Assembly (NCBI GenBank): GCA_014843695.1
Contig: CM026402.1
Span: 15,191,037-15,255,036, forward strand
Length of the DNA stretch: 64,000 bases
Origin: Archivesica marissinica
Lineage: Eukaryota > Mollusca > Bivalvia > Venerida > Vesicomyidae
Direction of reading: 5' to 3'
Numbering within the stretch: position 1 is the stretch's first letter; each line of letters opens with the position of its first letter. This document shows positions 26,701 to 41,700 of the stretch, piece after piece. The position numbers were made by a program, and so were the translations under genes. The notes under the pieces are model-generated. The model searched no databases. It had not been told where the DNA came from and saw nothing but the letters and a program-made list of their open reading frames with translations.

Positions 26701-29700
26701 ATTCTGCCCTATAATATAGCATTGATAAACATGCCCATGGAGATTCATTCTGTCCTATAATATAGCATTGATAAACAAGCCCATGGAGATTCATTCTGTC
26801 CTATAATATAGCAATGATAAACAAACCCATGGAGATTCATTCTGTCCTATAATATAGCATTGATAAACAAACCCATGGAGATTCATTCTGTCCTATAATA
26901 TAGCATTGATAAACAAGCCCATGGAGATTCATTCTGTCCTATAATATAGCAATGATAAACAAGCCCATGGAGATTCATTCTGTCCTATAATATAGCATTG
27001 ATAAACAAGCCCATGGAGATTCATTCTGTCCTATAATATAGCATTGATAAACAAGCCCATGGAGATTCATTCTGTCCTATAATATAGCATTGATAAACAA
27101 GCCCATGGAGATTCATTCTGTCCTATAATATAGCATTGATAAACAAGCCCATGGAGATTCATTCTGCCCTATAATATAGCATTGATAAACATGCCCATGG
27201 AGATTCATTCTGTCCTATAATATAGCATTGATAAACAAGCCCATGGAGATTCATTCTGTCCTATAATATAGCATTGATAAACAAGCCCATGGAGTTTCAT
27301 TCTGTCCTATAATATAGCATTGATAAACAAACCCATGGAGATTCATTCTGTCCTATAATATAGCATTGATAAACAAACCCATGGAGATTCATTCTGCCCT
27401 ATAATATAGCATTGATAAACATGCCCATGGAGTTTCATTCTGTCCTATAATATAGCATTGATAAACAAGCCCATGGAGATTCATTCTGTCCTATAATATA
27501 GCATTGATAAACAAGCCCATGGAGATTCATTCTGTCCTATAATATAGCATTGATAAACAAGCCCATGGAGATTCATTCTGCCCTATAATATAGCATTGAT
27601 AAACAAGCCCATGGAGTTTCATTCTGTCCTATAATATAGCATTGATAAACAAGCCCATGGAGATTCATTCTGCCCTATAATATAGCATTGATAAACATGC
27701 CCATGGAGATTCATTCTGCCCTATAATATAGCATTGATAAACATGCCCATGGAGATTCATTCTGTCCTATAATATAGCATTGATAAACAAGCCCATGGAG
27801 ATTCATTCTGTCCTATAATATAGCATTGATAAACAAGCCCATGGATATTCATTCTGTCCTATAATATAGCATTGATAAACAAGCCCATGGAGATTCATTC
27901 TGTCCTATAATATAGCATTGATAAACAAGCCCATGGAGATTCATTCTGCCCTATAATATAGCATTGATAAACATGCCCATGGAGTTTCATTCTGTCCTAT
28001 AATATAGCATTGATAAACAAGCCCATGGAGATTCATTCTGTCCTATAATATAGCATTGATAAACAAGCCCATGGAGATTCATTCTGCCCTATAATATAGC
28101 ATTGATAAACAAGCCCATGGAGATTCATTCTGTCCTATAATATAGCATTGATAAACAAGCCCATGGAGATTCATTCTGTCCTATAATATAGCATTGATAA
28201 ACAAGCCCATGGAGATTCATTCTGTCCTATAATATAGCATTGATAAACAAGCCCATGGAGATTCATTCTGCCCTATAATATAGCATTGATAAACAAGCCC
28301 ATGGAGTTTCATTCTGTCCTATAATATAGCATTGATAAACAAGCCCATGGAGATTCATTCTGCCCTATAATATAGCATTGATAAACATGCCCATGGAGAT
28401 TCATTCTGCCCTATAATATAGCATTGATAAACATGCCCATGGAGATTCATTCTGTCCTATAATATAGCATTGATAAACAAGCCCATGGAGATTCATTCTG
28501 CCCTATAATATAGCATTGATAAACAAGCCCATGGAGATTCATTCTGTCCTATAATATAGCAATGATAAACAAACCCATGGAGATTCATTCTGTCCTATAA
28601 TATAGCATTGATAAACAAACCCATGGAGATTCATTCTGTCCTATAATATAGCATTGATAAACAAGCCCATGGAGATTCATTCTGCCCTATAATATAGCAA
28701 TGATAAACAAACCCATGGAGATTCATTCTGTCCTATAATATAGCAATGATAAACAAGCCCATGGAGATTCATTCTGCCCTATAATATAGCATTGATAAAC
28801 AAACCCATGGAGATTCATTCTGTCCTATAATATAGCATTGATAAACAAACCCATGGAGATTCATTCTGCCCTATAATATAGCATTGATAAACAAGCCCAT
28901 GGAGATTCATTCTGTCCTATAATATAGCATTGATAAACAAGCCCATGGATATTCATTCTGTCCTATAATATAGCATTGATAAACAAGCCCATGGAGATTC
29001 ATTCTGTCCTATAATATAGCATTGATAAACAAGCCCATGGAGATTCATTCTGCCCAATAATATAGCATTGATAAACATGCCCATGGAGTTTCATTCTGTC
29101 CTATAATATAGCATTGATAAACAAGCCCATGGAGATTCATTCTGTCCTATAATATAGCATTGATAAACAAGCCCATGGAGATTCATTCTGCCCTATAATA
29201 TAGCATTGATAAACAAGCCCATGGAGATTCATTCTGTCCTATAATATAGCATTGATAAACAAGCCCATGGAGATTCATTCTGTCCTATAATATAGCATTG
29301 ATAAACAAGCCCATGGAGATTCATTCTGTCCTATAATATAGCATTGATAAACAAGCCCATGGAGATTCATTCTGCCCTATAATATAGCATTGATAAACAT
29401 GCCCATGGAGATTCATTCTGCCCTATAATATAGCATTGATAAACATGCCCATGGAGATTCATTCTGTCCTATAATATAGCATTGATAAACAAGCCCATGG
29501 AGATTCATTCTGTCCTATAATATAGCAATGATAAACAAACCCATGGAGATTCATTCTGTCCTATAATATAGCATTGATAAACAAACCCATGGAGATTCAT
29601 TCTGCCCTATAATATAGCATTGATAAACAAGCCCATGGAGATTCATTCTGTCCTATAATATAGCATTGATAAACAAGCCCATGGAGATTCATTCTGTCCT

Positions 29701-32700
29701 ATAATATAGCAATGATAAACAAACCCATGGAGATTCATTCTGTCCTATAATATAGCATTGATAAACAAACCCATGGAGATTCATTCTGCCCTATAATATA
29801 GCATTGATAAACAAGCCCATGGAGATTCATTCTGTCCTATAATATAGCATTGATAAACAAGCCCATGGAGATTCATTCTGCCCTATAATATAGCAATGAT
29901 AAACAAACCCATGGAGATTCATTCTGTCCTATAATATAGCATTGATAAACAAGCCCATGGAGATTCATTCTGCCCTATAATATAGCATTGATAAACATGC
30001 CCATGGAGATTCATTCTGTCCTATAATATAGCAATGATAAACAAGCCCATGGAGTTTCATTCTGTCCTATAATATAGCAATGATAAACAAGCCCATGGAG
30101 TTTCATTCTGTCCTATAATATAGCATTGATAAACAAGCCCATGGAGATTCATTCTGTCCTACAATATATCAAACAGCTTGGCATAAATATCAACTATTAA
30201 CAGTAGAGCCTATAAGTGTTCTGTAGTTATGCAGGAAGGTTAGACGCTGCAACACAGCCATGTCTTCCACTAAAATAAGGGAAATATTCCGCCAGCCACC
30301 TTCTCTCCTCTCACACACACCTGCGAGAAAATGTACATTCATAAACAGGCGAACATAGCTAATGGTATATCCCAAATGGAGGGCACTCCAGGGTTTCCGT
30401 TGCTAATGGCACCAATTGCGACCAAAAAAAATACTCCCTAAATTTTGTGAATTTTTTTTTTTTGCACATGTTTTGTCAAAAGGACAGCTTCAAATATTTA
30501 TCAGTGAACTAACTATATAGCTCATAATTGGCTCCACAAAAATTTCAAATTGGCTCCATTTTTTTTCAATTGGCGACAGAAGTGGCGCAGACAACAATTC
30601 AGACACTGGGAATGCTGGCCTCATCTCTTACTGCTATCTTTTACCTTAGGCTTAGTCTCCAAATTTCCAAATAAAAATTGTCTATTATGAACAGCTTCTA
30701 TTGCTACACGAATAGCTTTGAATAATTTGGACAATAAACTGTTTTCAAGTTCAGATAATCTACCATAGAGATATGCCAATGCCACAAAGCACATGGCAGG
30801 AATATTGCAGTTAGCTGTCAAAGCACATGGCAGGAATATCGCAGTTAGCTGTCCAAGCACATTGCAGGAATATCACAGTTAGCTGTCCAAGCACATGGCA
30901 GGAATATCGCAGTTAGCTGTCCAAGCACATGGCAGGAATATCACAGTTAGTTGTCCAAGCACATGGCAGGAATATCACAGTTAGCTGTCCAAGCACATGG
31001 CAGGAATATCGCAGTTAGCTGTCCAAGCACATGGCAGGAATATCGCAGTTAGCTGTCCAAGCACATGGCAGGAATATCACAGTTAGCTGTCCAAGCACAT
31101 GGCAGGAATATCACAATTAGCTGTCCAAGCACATGGCAGGAATATCGCAGTTAGCTGTCCAAGCACATGGCAGGAATATCACAGTTAGCTGTCCAAGCAC
31201 ATGGCAGGAATATCGCAGTTAGTTGTCCAAGCACATGGCAGGAATATCACAGTTAGCTGTCCAAGCACATGGCAGGAATATCGCAGTTAGCTGTCCAAGC
31301 ACATGGCAGGAATATCGCAGTTAGCTGTCCAAACACATGGCAGGAATATTGCAGTTAGCTGTCCAAGCACATGGCAGGAATATCACAGTTAGCTGTCCAA
31401 GCACATGGCAGGAATATCGCAGTTAGCTGTCCAAGCACATGGCAGGAATATCGCAGTTAGCTGTCCAAGCACATGGCAGGAATATCGCAGTTAGCTGTCC
31501 AAGCACATGGCAGGAATATCGCAGTTAGCTGTCCAAGCACATGGCAGGAATATCTCAGTTAGCTGTCCAAGCACATGGCAGGAATATCGCAGTTAGCTGT
31601 CCAAGCACATGGCAGGAATATCACAGTTAGCTGTCCAAGCACATGGCAGGAATATCACAGTTAGCTGTCCAAGCACATGGCAGGAATATCACAGTTAGCT
31701 GTCCAAGCACATGGCAGGAATATCGCAGTTAGCTGTCCAAGCACATGGCAGGAATATCGCAGTTAGCTGTCCAAGCACATGGCAGGAATATCGCAGTTAG
31801 CTGTCCAAGCACATGGCAGGAATATCGCAGTTAGCTGTCCAAGCACATGGCAGGAATATCGCAGTTAGCTGTCCAAGCACATGGCAGGAATATCGCAGTT
31901 AGCTGTCCAAGCACATGGCAGGAATATCACAGTTAGCTGTCCAAGCACATGGCAGGAATATCGCAGTTAGCTGTCCAAGCACATGGCAGGAATATCGCAG
32001 TTAGCGGTCCAAGCACATGGCAGGAATATCGCAGTTAGCTGTCCAAGCACATGGCAGGAATATCGCAGTTAGCTGTCCAAGCACATGGCAGGAATATCGC
32101 AGTTAGCTGTCCAAGCACATGGCAGGAATATCGCAGTTAGCTGTCCAAGCACATGGCAGGAATATCGCAGTTAGCTGTCCAAGCACATGGCAGGAATATC
32201 GCAGTTAGCTGTCCAAGCACATGGCAGGAATATCGCAGTTAGCTGTCCAAGCACATGGCAGGAATATCACAGTTAGTTGTCCAAGCACATGGCAGGAATA
32301 TCGCAGTTAGCTGTCCAAGCACATGGCAGGAATATCGCAGTTAGCTGTCCAAGCACATGGCAGGAATANNNNNNNNNNNNNNNNNNNNNNNNNNNNNNNN
32401 NNNNNNNNNNNNNNNNNNNNNNNNNNNNNNNNNNNNNNNNNNNNNNNNNNNNNNNNNNNNNNNNNNNNNNNNNNNNNNNNNNNNNNNNNNNNNNNNNNNN
32501 NNNNNNNNNNNNNNNNNNNNNNNNNNNNNNNNNNNNNNNNNNNNNNNNNNNNNNNNNNNNNNNNNNNNNNNNNNNNNNNNNNNNNNNNNNNNNNNNNNNN
32601 NNNNNNNNNNNNNNNNNNNNNNNNNNNNNNNNNNNNNNNNNNNNNNNNNNNNNNNNNNNNNNNNNNNNNNNNNNNNNNNNNNNNNNNNNNNNNNNNNNNN

Positions 32701-35700
32701 NNNNNNNNNNNNNNNNNNNNNNNNNNNNNNNNNNNNNNNNNNNNNNNNNNNNNNNNNNNNNNNNNNNNNNNNNNNNNNNNNNNNNNNNNNNNNNNNNNNN
32801 NNNNNNNNNNNNNNNNNNNNNNNNNNNNNNNNNNNNNNNNNNNNNNNNNNNNNNNNNNNNNNNNNNNNNNNNNNNNNNNNNNNNNNNNNNNNNNNNNNNN
32901 NNNNNNNNNNNNNNNNNNNNNNNNNNNNNNNNNNNNNNNNNNNNNNNNNNNNNNNNNNNNNNNNNNNNNNNNNNNNNNNNNNNNNNNNNNNNNNNNNNNN
33001 NNNNNNNNNNNNNNNNNNNNNNNNNNNNNNNNNNNNNNNNNNNNNNNNNNNNNNNNNNNNNNNNNNNNNNNNNNNNNNNNNNNNNNNNNNNNNNNNNNNN
33101 NNNNNNNNNNNNNNNNNNNNNNNNNNNNNNNNNNNNNNNNNNNNNNNNNNNNNNNNNNNNNNNNNNNNNNNNNNNNNNNNNNNNNNNNNNNNNNNNNNNN
33201 NNNNNNNNNNNNNNNNNNNNNNNNNNNNNNNNNNNNNNNNNNNNNNNNNNNNNNNNNNNNNNNNNNNNNNNNNNNNNNNNNNNNNNNNNNNNNNNNNNNN
33301 NNNNNNNNNNNNNNNNNNNNNNNNNNNNNNNNNNNNNNNNNNNNNNNNNNNNNNNNNNNNNNNNNNNNGTCCAAGCACATGGCAGGAATATCACAGTTAG
33401 TTGTCCAAGCACATGGCAGGAATATCACAGTTAGCTGTCCAAGCACATGGCAGGAATATCACAGTTAGCTGTCCAAGCACATGGCAGGAATATCGCAGTT
33501 AGTTGTCCAAGCACATGGCAGGAATATCGCAGTTAGCTGTCCAAGCACATGGCAGGAATATCGCAGTTAGCTGTCCAAGCACATGGCAGGAATATCGCAG
33601 TTAGCTGTCCAAGCACATGGCAGGAATATCGCAGTTAGCTGTCCAAGCACATGGCAGGAATATCGCAGTTAGCTGTCCAAGCACATGGCAGGAATATCAC
33701 AGTTAGCTGTCCAAGCACATGGCAGGAATATCACAGTTAGCTGTTCAAGCACATGGCAGGAATATCAGTTAGTTGTCCAAGCACATGGCAGGAATATCAC
33801 AGTTAGCTGTCCAAGCACATGGCAGGAATATCGCAGTTAGCTGTCCAAGCACATGGCAGGAATATCGCAGTTAGCTGTCCAAGCACATGGCAGGAATATC
33901 ACCGTTAGTTGTCCAAGCACATGGCAGGAATATCGCAGTTAGCTGTCCAAGCACATGGCAGGAATATCACAGTTAGCTGTCCAAGCACATGGCAGGAATA
34001 TCACAGTTAGCTGTCCAAGCACATGGCAGGAATATCACAGTTAGCTGTTCAAGCACATGGCAGGAATATCAGTTAGTTGTCCAAGCACATGGCAGGAATA
34101 TCACAGTTAGCTGTCCAAGCACATGGCAGGAATATCGCAGTTAGCTGTCCAAGCACATGGCAGGAATATCACAGTTAGCTGTCCAAGCACATGGCAGGAA
34201 TATCGCAGTTAGCTGTCCAAGCACATGGCAGGAATATCGCAGTTAGCTGTCCAAGCACATGGCAGGAATATCGCAGTTAGCTGTCCAAGCACATGGCAGG
34301 AATATCGCAGTTAGCTGTCCAAGCACATGGCAGGAATATCGCAGTTAGCTGTCCAAGCACATGGCAGGAATATCGCAGTTAGCTGTCCAAGCACATGGCA
34401 GGAATATCGCAGTTAGCTGTCCAAGCACATGGCAGGAATATCGCAGTTAGCTGTCCAAGCACATGGCAGGAATATCGCAGTTAGCTGTCCAAGCACATGG
34501 CAGGAATATCACAGTTAGTTGTCCAAGCACATGGCAGGAATATCGCAGTTAGCTGTCCAAGCACATGGCAGGAATATCGCAGTTAGCTGTCCAAGCACAT
34601 GGCAGGAATATCGCAGTTAGCTGTCCAAGCACATGGCAGGAATATCGCAGTTAGCTGTCCAAGCACATGGCAGGAATATCGCAGTTAGCTGTCCAAGCAC
34701 ATGGCAGGAATATCGCAGTTAGCTGTCCAAGCACATGGCAGGAATATCGCAGTTAGCTGTCCAAGCACATGGCAGGAATATCGCAGTTAGCTGTCCAAGC
34801 ACATGGCAGGAATATCACAGTTAGCTGTCCAAGCACATGGCAGGAATATCACAGTTAGCTGTTCAAGCACATGGCAGGAATATCACAGTTAGCTGTCCAA
34901 GCACATGGCAGGAATATCACAGTTAGCTGTCCAAGCACATGGCAGGAATATCACAGTTAGCTGTCCAAGCACATGGCAGGAATATCACAGTTAGCTGTCC
35001 AAGCACATGGCAGGAATATCGCAGTTAGCTGTCCAAGCACATGGCAGGAATATCACAGTTAGCTGTCCAAGCACATGGCAGGAATATCACAGTTAGCTGT
35101 CCAAGCACATGGCAGGAATATCACAGTTAGCTGTCCAAGCACATGGCAGGAATATCGCAGTTAGCTGTCCAAGCACATGGCAGGAATATCACAGTTAGTT
35201 GTCCAAGCACATGGCAGGAATATCACAGTTAGCTGTCCAAGCACATGGCAGGAATATCACAGTTAGTTGTCCAAGCACATGGCAGGAATATCACAGTTAG
35301 TTGTCCAAGCACATGGCAGGAATATCGCAGTTAGCTGTCCAAGCACATGGCAGGAATATCGCAGTTAGTTGTCCAAGCACATGGCAGGAATATCGCAGTT
35401 AGCTGTCCAAGCACATGGCAGGAATATCGCAGTTAGCTGTCCAAGCACATGGCAGGAATATCGCAGTTAGCTGTCCAAGCACATGGCAGGAATATCGCAG
35501 TTAGCTGTCCAAGCACATGGCAGGAATATCACTGTTAGTTGTCCAAGCACATGGCAGGAATATCGCAGTTAGCTGTCCAAGCACATGGCAGGAATATCAC
35601 AGTTAGCTGTCCAAGCACATGGCAGGAATATCACAGTTAGATGTCCAAGCACATGGCAGGAATATCACAGTTAGCTGTCCAAGCACATGGCAGGAATATC

Positions 35701-38700
35701 ACAGTTAGCTGTCCAAGCACATGGCAGGAATATCACAGTTAGCTGTCCAAGCACATGGCAGGAATATCACAGTTAGTTGTCCAAGCACATGGCAGGAATA
35801 TCACAGTTAGCTGTCCAAGCACATGGCAGGAATATCACAGTTAGCTGTCCAAGCACATGGCAGGAATATCGCAGTTAGTTGTCCAAGCACATGGCAGGAA
35901 TATCGCAGTTAGCTGTCCAAGCACATGGCAGGAATATCGCAGTTAGCTGTCCAAGCACATGGCAGGAATATCGCAGTTAGCTGTCCAAGCACATGGCAGG
36001 AATATCGCAGTTAGCTGTCCAAGCACATGGCAGGAATATCACAGTTAGCTGTCCAAGCACATGGCAGGAATATCACAGTTAGCTGTCCAAGCACATGGCA
36101 GGAATATCACAGTTAGCTGTCCAAGCACATGGCAGGAATATCACAGTTAGCTGTCCAAGCACATGGCAGGAATATCGCAGTTAGCTGTCCAAGCACATGG
36201 CAGGAATATCGCAGTTAGCTGTCCAAGCACATGGCAGGAATATCGCAGTTAGCTGTCCAAGCACATGGCAGGAATATCGCAGTTAGCTGTCCAAGCACAT
36301 GGCAGGAATATTGCAGTTAGCTGTCCAAGCACATGGCAGGAATATCGCAGTTAGCTGTCCAAGCACATGGCAGGAATATCGCAGTTAGCTGTCCAAGCAC
36401 ATGGCAGGAATATCACAGTTAGCTGTCCAAGCACATGGCAGGAATATCACAGTTAGCTGTTCAAGCACATGGCAGGAATATCAGTTAGTTGTCCAAGCAC
36501 ATGGCAGGAATATCACAGTTAGCTGTCCAAGCACATGGCAGGAATATCGCAGTTAGCTGTCCAAGCACATGGCAGGAATATCGCAGTTAGCTGTCCAAGC
36601 ACATGGCAGGAATATCACCGTTAGTTGTCCAAGCACATGGCAGGAATATCGCAGTTAGCTGTCCAAGCACATGGCAGGAATATCACAGTTAGCTGTCCAA
36701 GCACATGGCAGGAATATCACAGTTAGCTGTCCAAGCACATGGCAGGAATATCACAGTTAGCTGTTCAAGCACATGGCAGGAATATCAGTTAGTTGTCCAA
36801 GCACATGGCAGGAATATCACAGTTAGCTGTCCAAGCACATGGCAGGAATATCGCAGTTAGCTGTCCAAGCACATGGCAGGAATATCGCAGTTAGCTGTCC
36901 AAGCACATGGCAGGAATATCACCGTTAGTTATCCAAGCACATGGCAGGAATATCGCAGTTAGCTGTCCAAGCACATGGCAGGAATATCACAGTTAGCTGT
37001 CCAAGCACATGGCAGGAATATCACAGTTAGCTGTCAGGAATTTGTGGAACAACTTCAGGAATCATCCAAATTGAATTATTATAAGGCAATATTTAAGAAA
37101 GAATGATTAATAAATTTACAAACAATTATATAACTGTTACAGAAACACGAGATTTTGAGTTATTTCAGCATTGTTTCATCTGGAGTACTGACTGGTGTTA
37201 GTATCTGGCCAGACATTTTCTAAACATTTCTGCTTTACCGAATTCTGATCTTTTCTTTTTTGGAAATCAAATTGCAAGAACAACTGGGAATTAAAGACTT
37301 GCGAAAATTCCGTAACTCAGAAGTTAACATTTCTGATACCGGTTTATATTTCTAATCCCTTCAGAATAACGTTTCCTCCACACATTAGTCCCTCCCAATC
37401 ATTGTAGCTATAAAAATACACGGTGTGCCCTCCTCGAGATGCAAGAAACACAAGCAATGAACAAACAGCCCAACACTACATAGCAGGCAATGAGCAAATA
37501 TTCTAACACTACAGAGCAGGCAATGTAGGAAAAGGGTTAAATTTTCCAAATACAGCATTTTGTGTACATCATATGACGGAGGTAAGAGAATATGAATGAT
37601 TGGTTATATAAAGGATGGATATTTGAGCATATTAGGTTATTAAAACATTTGGCAAAGGTATTAAAACATTTTCGCATCAAACACAGAAAGAGCAGGCACC
37701 TGAATAATGCGGAGCTCAGCATGATCTAGGAGTTCGGACATGCAGGTTATGTCAATGGGAAGTGCTATGTGCGAAAAGAGTATGTGATGCACTGGGCATG
37801 CAAAAACATTAGCAATGTAACAGAATGACTGGTTTTCGTCTTCAATTTAAAGGACATTACACAGTATACATTTGTTCCAATATGTAATTTTCGTTTTGAC
37901 AAAATTAATTTCTTTCTTTCTTTACTTCAATTTGGAAATTTAATCCCTTGTCCCACCGCCTGAAGATCTGATCAAATTCTCTCACATTCTGCTTTCCCTT
38001 ATTACGTACAGCACAGATAAACGTTCTTTTAGAGATGCGTATCAGAGCACTAACAAAGTATATCAAATCGTTAGTAGAGTAAGAATTAACATCATCATTT
38101 AATATGCAATGAATGTATTATCACAAATTTTTAAACTTGATTTATTTTACAATGATTGCGAAGCAAGTTTTAATAACTTATAATAATCACTATCATTGGC
38201 GCGGATGAAAGCCTAAATGTGGTCCGAGAATCGAACCTGGGTTGCATTAGTGAGAAGCGAGCGCGTCCAGTAGAATTTGGGTTATACTCGCGAGTCATAT
38301 AATCTAGTTTCCTTCACTAAGGCAATTGATCGCAACTTCACAAGGAGAAATCATTGGAATTTAAACATATCAATGCGAGCTAATTTATTATCTCAGCATT
38401 GTAATTATGCCAACAATGTATTTCATTAAAATGTGACGTGACATTGCAAACTCCAGTGTCAGAAAAAGTTCCATGCAAATTAATTACAAGATTTGTGCAT
38501 AAAACAACAGTTTAATATAAAATCTGTCTCAGACTATGGATAAAGCTTTATTTCACAGACCTCTGCAACAATCTGTGGTGATTTATGAACCATTGTTCAA
38601 TATGCGTGGATAATTTACGAGAGAGTTTAAAGCGACACTACATCGGTGAAAACGCAAATGTGAGCAAAATGTAATTTGCTATTATATTGTATAATTTTTC

Positions 38701-41700
38701 CCCAAATATTAGCCTCAAAAACTGAGTATTTCAGCAAATAAACAAACGTCGTATACGCGGTTTGTTGACATAACAAAATAATGTAAATATGGTCGACATG
38801 CATGCGTAATACAAAGCGTTTATCCTGCTATGCTACATATTTACCGTAATATCTCACATGAGTGCGCCAGTGCATATTTATTTGTAGACTAATCTTAATT
38901 ACATTAGCTCTAAACGAAAGTCCCGCGTGTTTAATATTGACCGTTATATGAAATCCTACTTTCACATTTGAAAGTTTGTATACCACAAAACACTGTTAAA
39001 TTGATTCAAGAATTTGTAGTAGCAATGCATTTATATGTGAAAACAATGCATTTTATTTGCTTTTTGCGATGTAATGTCGCTTTAAAGATATATTCCTGTT
39101 CAAAAAACCAATTTGAATTGTATGCCACTGTCCCGTTTTTTTATGCCAGCAATATTAATCAAACATGCTAAAAATTATCTAAGCTCATTGATTTTATTGA
39201 TACAGTCTATATCCGTGATGTCGAATTCCGTCGGACCGAACAAAATACTTCGACATAACCGAAGTTTGACTTAACGAAATTCGATATAAACGGAGCCAGT
39301 AAAATGATAAGTGTCTGAAACAGACATTGATCCGACTTCGAGATAACCGGAGAATTCGACATAACCGACTTTGACATAGCGGGTGTAGACTGTATTATAA
39401 TTTGTTACCGAGAAACGGGGTTACGAAGAGTCTAATGAAAAAACACTAACTTAGTTAAAACAAGATTATATATTTTCCAAACACTCCTCAAGTACTGGTT
39501 GATGACCCTTTTCAGTCCAAATAACCATGTTTTTTAATCATAACTTTAGTTAATACAAAATTGTATAGCTCAAATTCGAAACTAGTTCCTATAACTTATA
39601 TTAATCATTCTCGAGATTTCATTCCTAGTGGAAGGGGCAATGTGGAAATTAAATGCCTTGCATACGGGCACAATCGTAACAGCTACAGCTGGGTGCAAAC
39701 ACCGGGCCTTTCACACCTGAAGTGAACGCGCTACCACTGCACTATCATGAATCATAACTTTAAAGGTTTGTGTTGCATCGTCATTTCTTTTACATTAATA
39801 AATAGGTCAGCTTCTCATACGTTCAATAGCACAAAAAAGCTAATAATAAGGGAGGTTAATTCAAGAGCAATTATCCGTTCTATGTTTAAAGCTAACAGGA
39901 TATGTAATAATACAATAATAACTAATGCGTGCAATACTGATCAATACAGACGGATCTGTAGTCCAGTGGTACCACGCTGGACTGGTAATCCAGGGATCGC
40001 AAGTTTGATCCCACGTCTGACCCTAATAAAATTAACAGTCTTTCAGATGGGACTTTAAACCGAGGTCTCATGTCGGTACTTTACACTGTGCACGTAAAAG
40101 AACCAGAGGAGACTCTGGAATGGGTCTCTGTCTGTATCATTGCACTATCCTCCAAAATCTAAAATGACTAATCTCTTCAGGAGGTGTCGCTCATATGGGC
40201 AACCGGTAGCGACGATAAATAAACGTAAAATACACACACTGTTCAAATAGGGATGAAATACATACTTCTGCAGCAGAGACATTACGGGCATGTATGCATA
40301 GTTTTTGCAGCAGAGACATTACGGGCATGTATGTACAGTTTTTGCAGCAGAGACATTACGGGCATGTATGTACAGTTTTTGCAGCAGAGACATTACTGGC
40401 ATGTATGTACAGTTTTTGCAGCAGAGACATTACGGGCATGTATGTACAGTTTTTGCAGCAGAGACATTACAGGCACGTATGTACAGTTTTTGCAGCAGAG
40501 ACATTACGGGCACGTATGTACAGTTTTTGCAGCAGATACATTACAGACATGTGAGTACAGTTTTTGCAGCAGATACATTACAGGCATGTATGTACAGTTT
40601 TTGCAGCAGAGACATTACAGGCACGTATGTACAGTTTTTGCAGCAGAGACATTACGGGCATGTATGTACAGTTTTTGCAGCAGAGACATTACAGGCATGT
40701 ATGTACAGTTTTTGCAGCAGAAACATTACAGGCACGTATGTACAGTTTTTGCAGCAGATACATTACAGACATGTGAGTACAGTTTTTGCAGCAGATACAT
40801 TACAGGCATGTATGTACAGTTTTTGCAGCAGAGACATTACAGGCACGTATGTACAGTTTTTGCAGCAGAGACATTACGGGCATGTATGTACAGTTTTTGC
40901 AGCAGAGACATTACAGGCATGTATGTACAGTTTTTGCAGCAGAAACATTACAGGCACGTATGTACAGTTTTTGCAGCAGATACATTACAGACATGTGAGT
41001 ACAGTTTTTGCAGCAGATACATTACAGGCATGTATGTACAGTTTTTGCAGCAGAGACATTACAGGCACGTATGTACAGTTTTTGCAGCAGAGACATTACG
41101 GGCATGTATGTACAGTTTTTGCAGCAGAGACATTACAGGCATGTATGTACAGTTTTTGCAGCAGAAACATTACAGGCATGTATGTACAGTTTTTGCAGCA
41201 AATACATTATAGGCATGTATGTACAGTTTTTGCAGCAGATACATTACAGGCATGTATGTACAGTTTTTGCAGCAGATACATTACAGGCATGTATGTACAG
41301 TTTTTGCAGCAGAAACATTACAGGCATGCATGTACAGTTTTTGCAGCAGAAACATTACAGGCATGTATGTACAGTTTTTGCAGCAGAGACATTACGGGCA
41401 CGTATGTACAGTTTTTGCAGCAGAGACATTACAGGCATGTATGTACAGTTTTTGCAGCAGAGACATTACAGGCATGTATGTACAGTTTTTGCAGCAGAAA
41501 CATTACAGGCATGTATGTACAGTTTTTGCAGCAAATACATTATAGGCATGTATGTACAGTTTTTGCAGCAGATACATTACTGGCATGTATGTACAGTTTT
41601 TGCAGCAGATACATTACAGGCATGTATGTACAGTTTTTGCAGCAGAAACATTACAGGCATGTATGTACAGTTTTTGCAGCAGAAACATTACAGGCATGTA

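Noticed and set aside
39951..40025. Functional tRNA-Thr gene
   Set aside because: A and B boxes and an anticodon loop are present, but acceptor arms do not pair and the sequence continues into a SINE body repeated elsewhere in the window.
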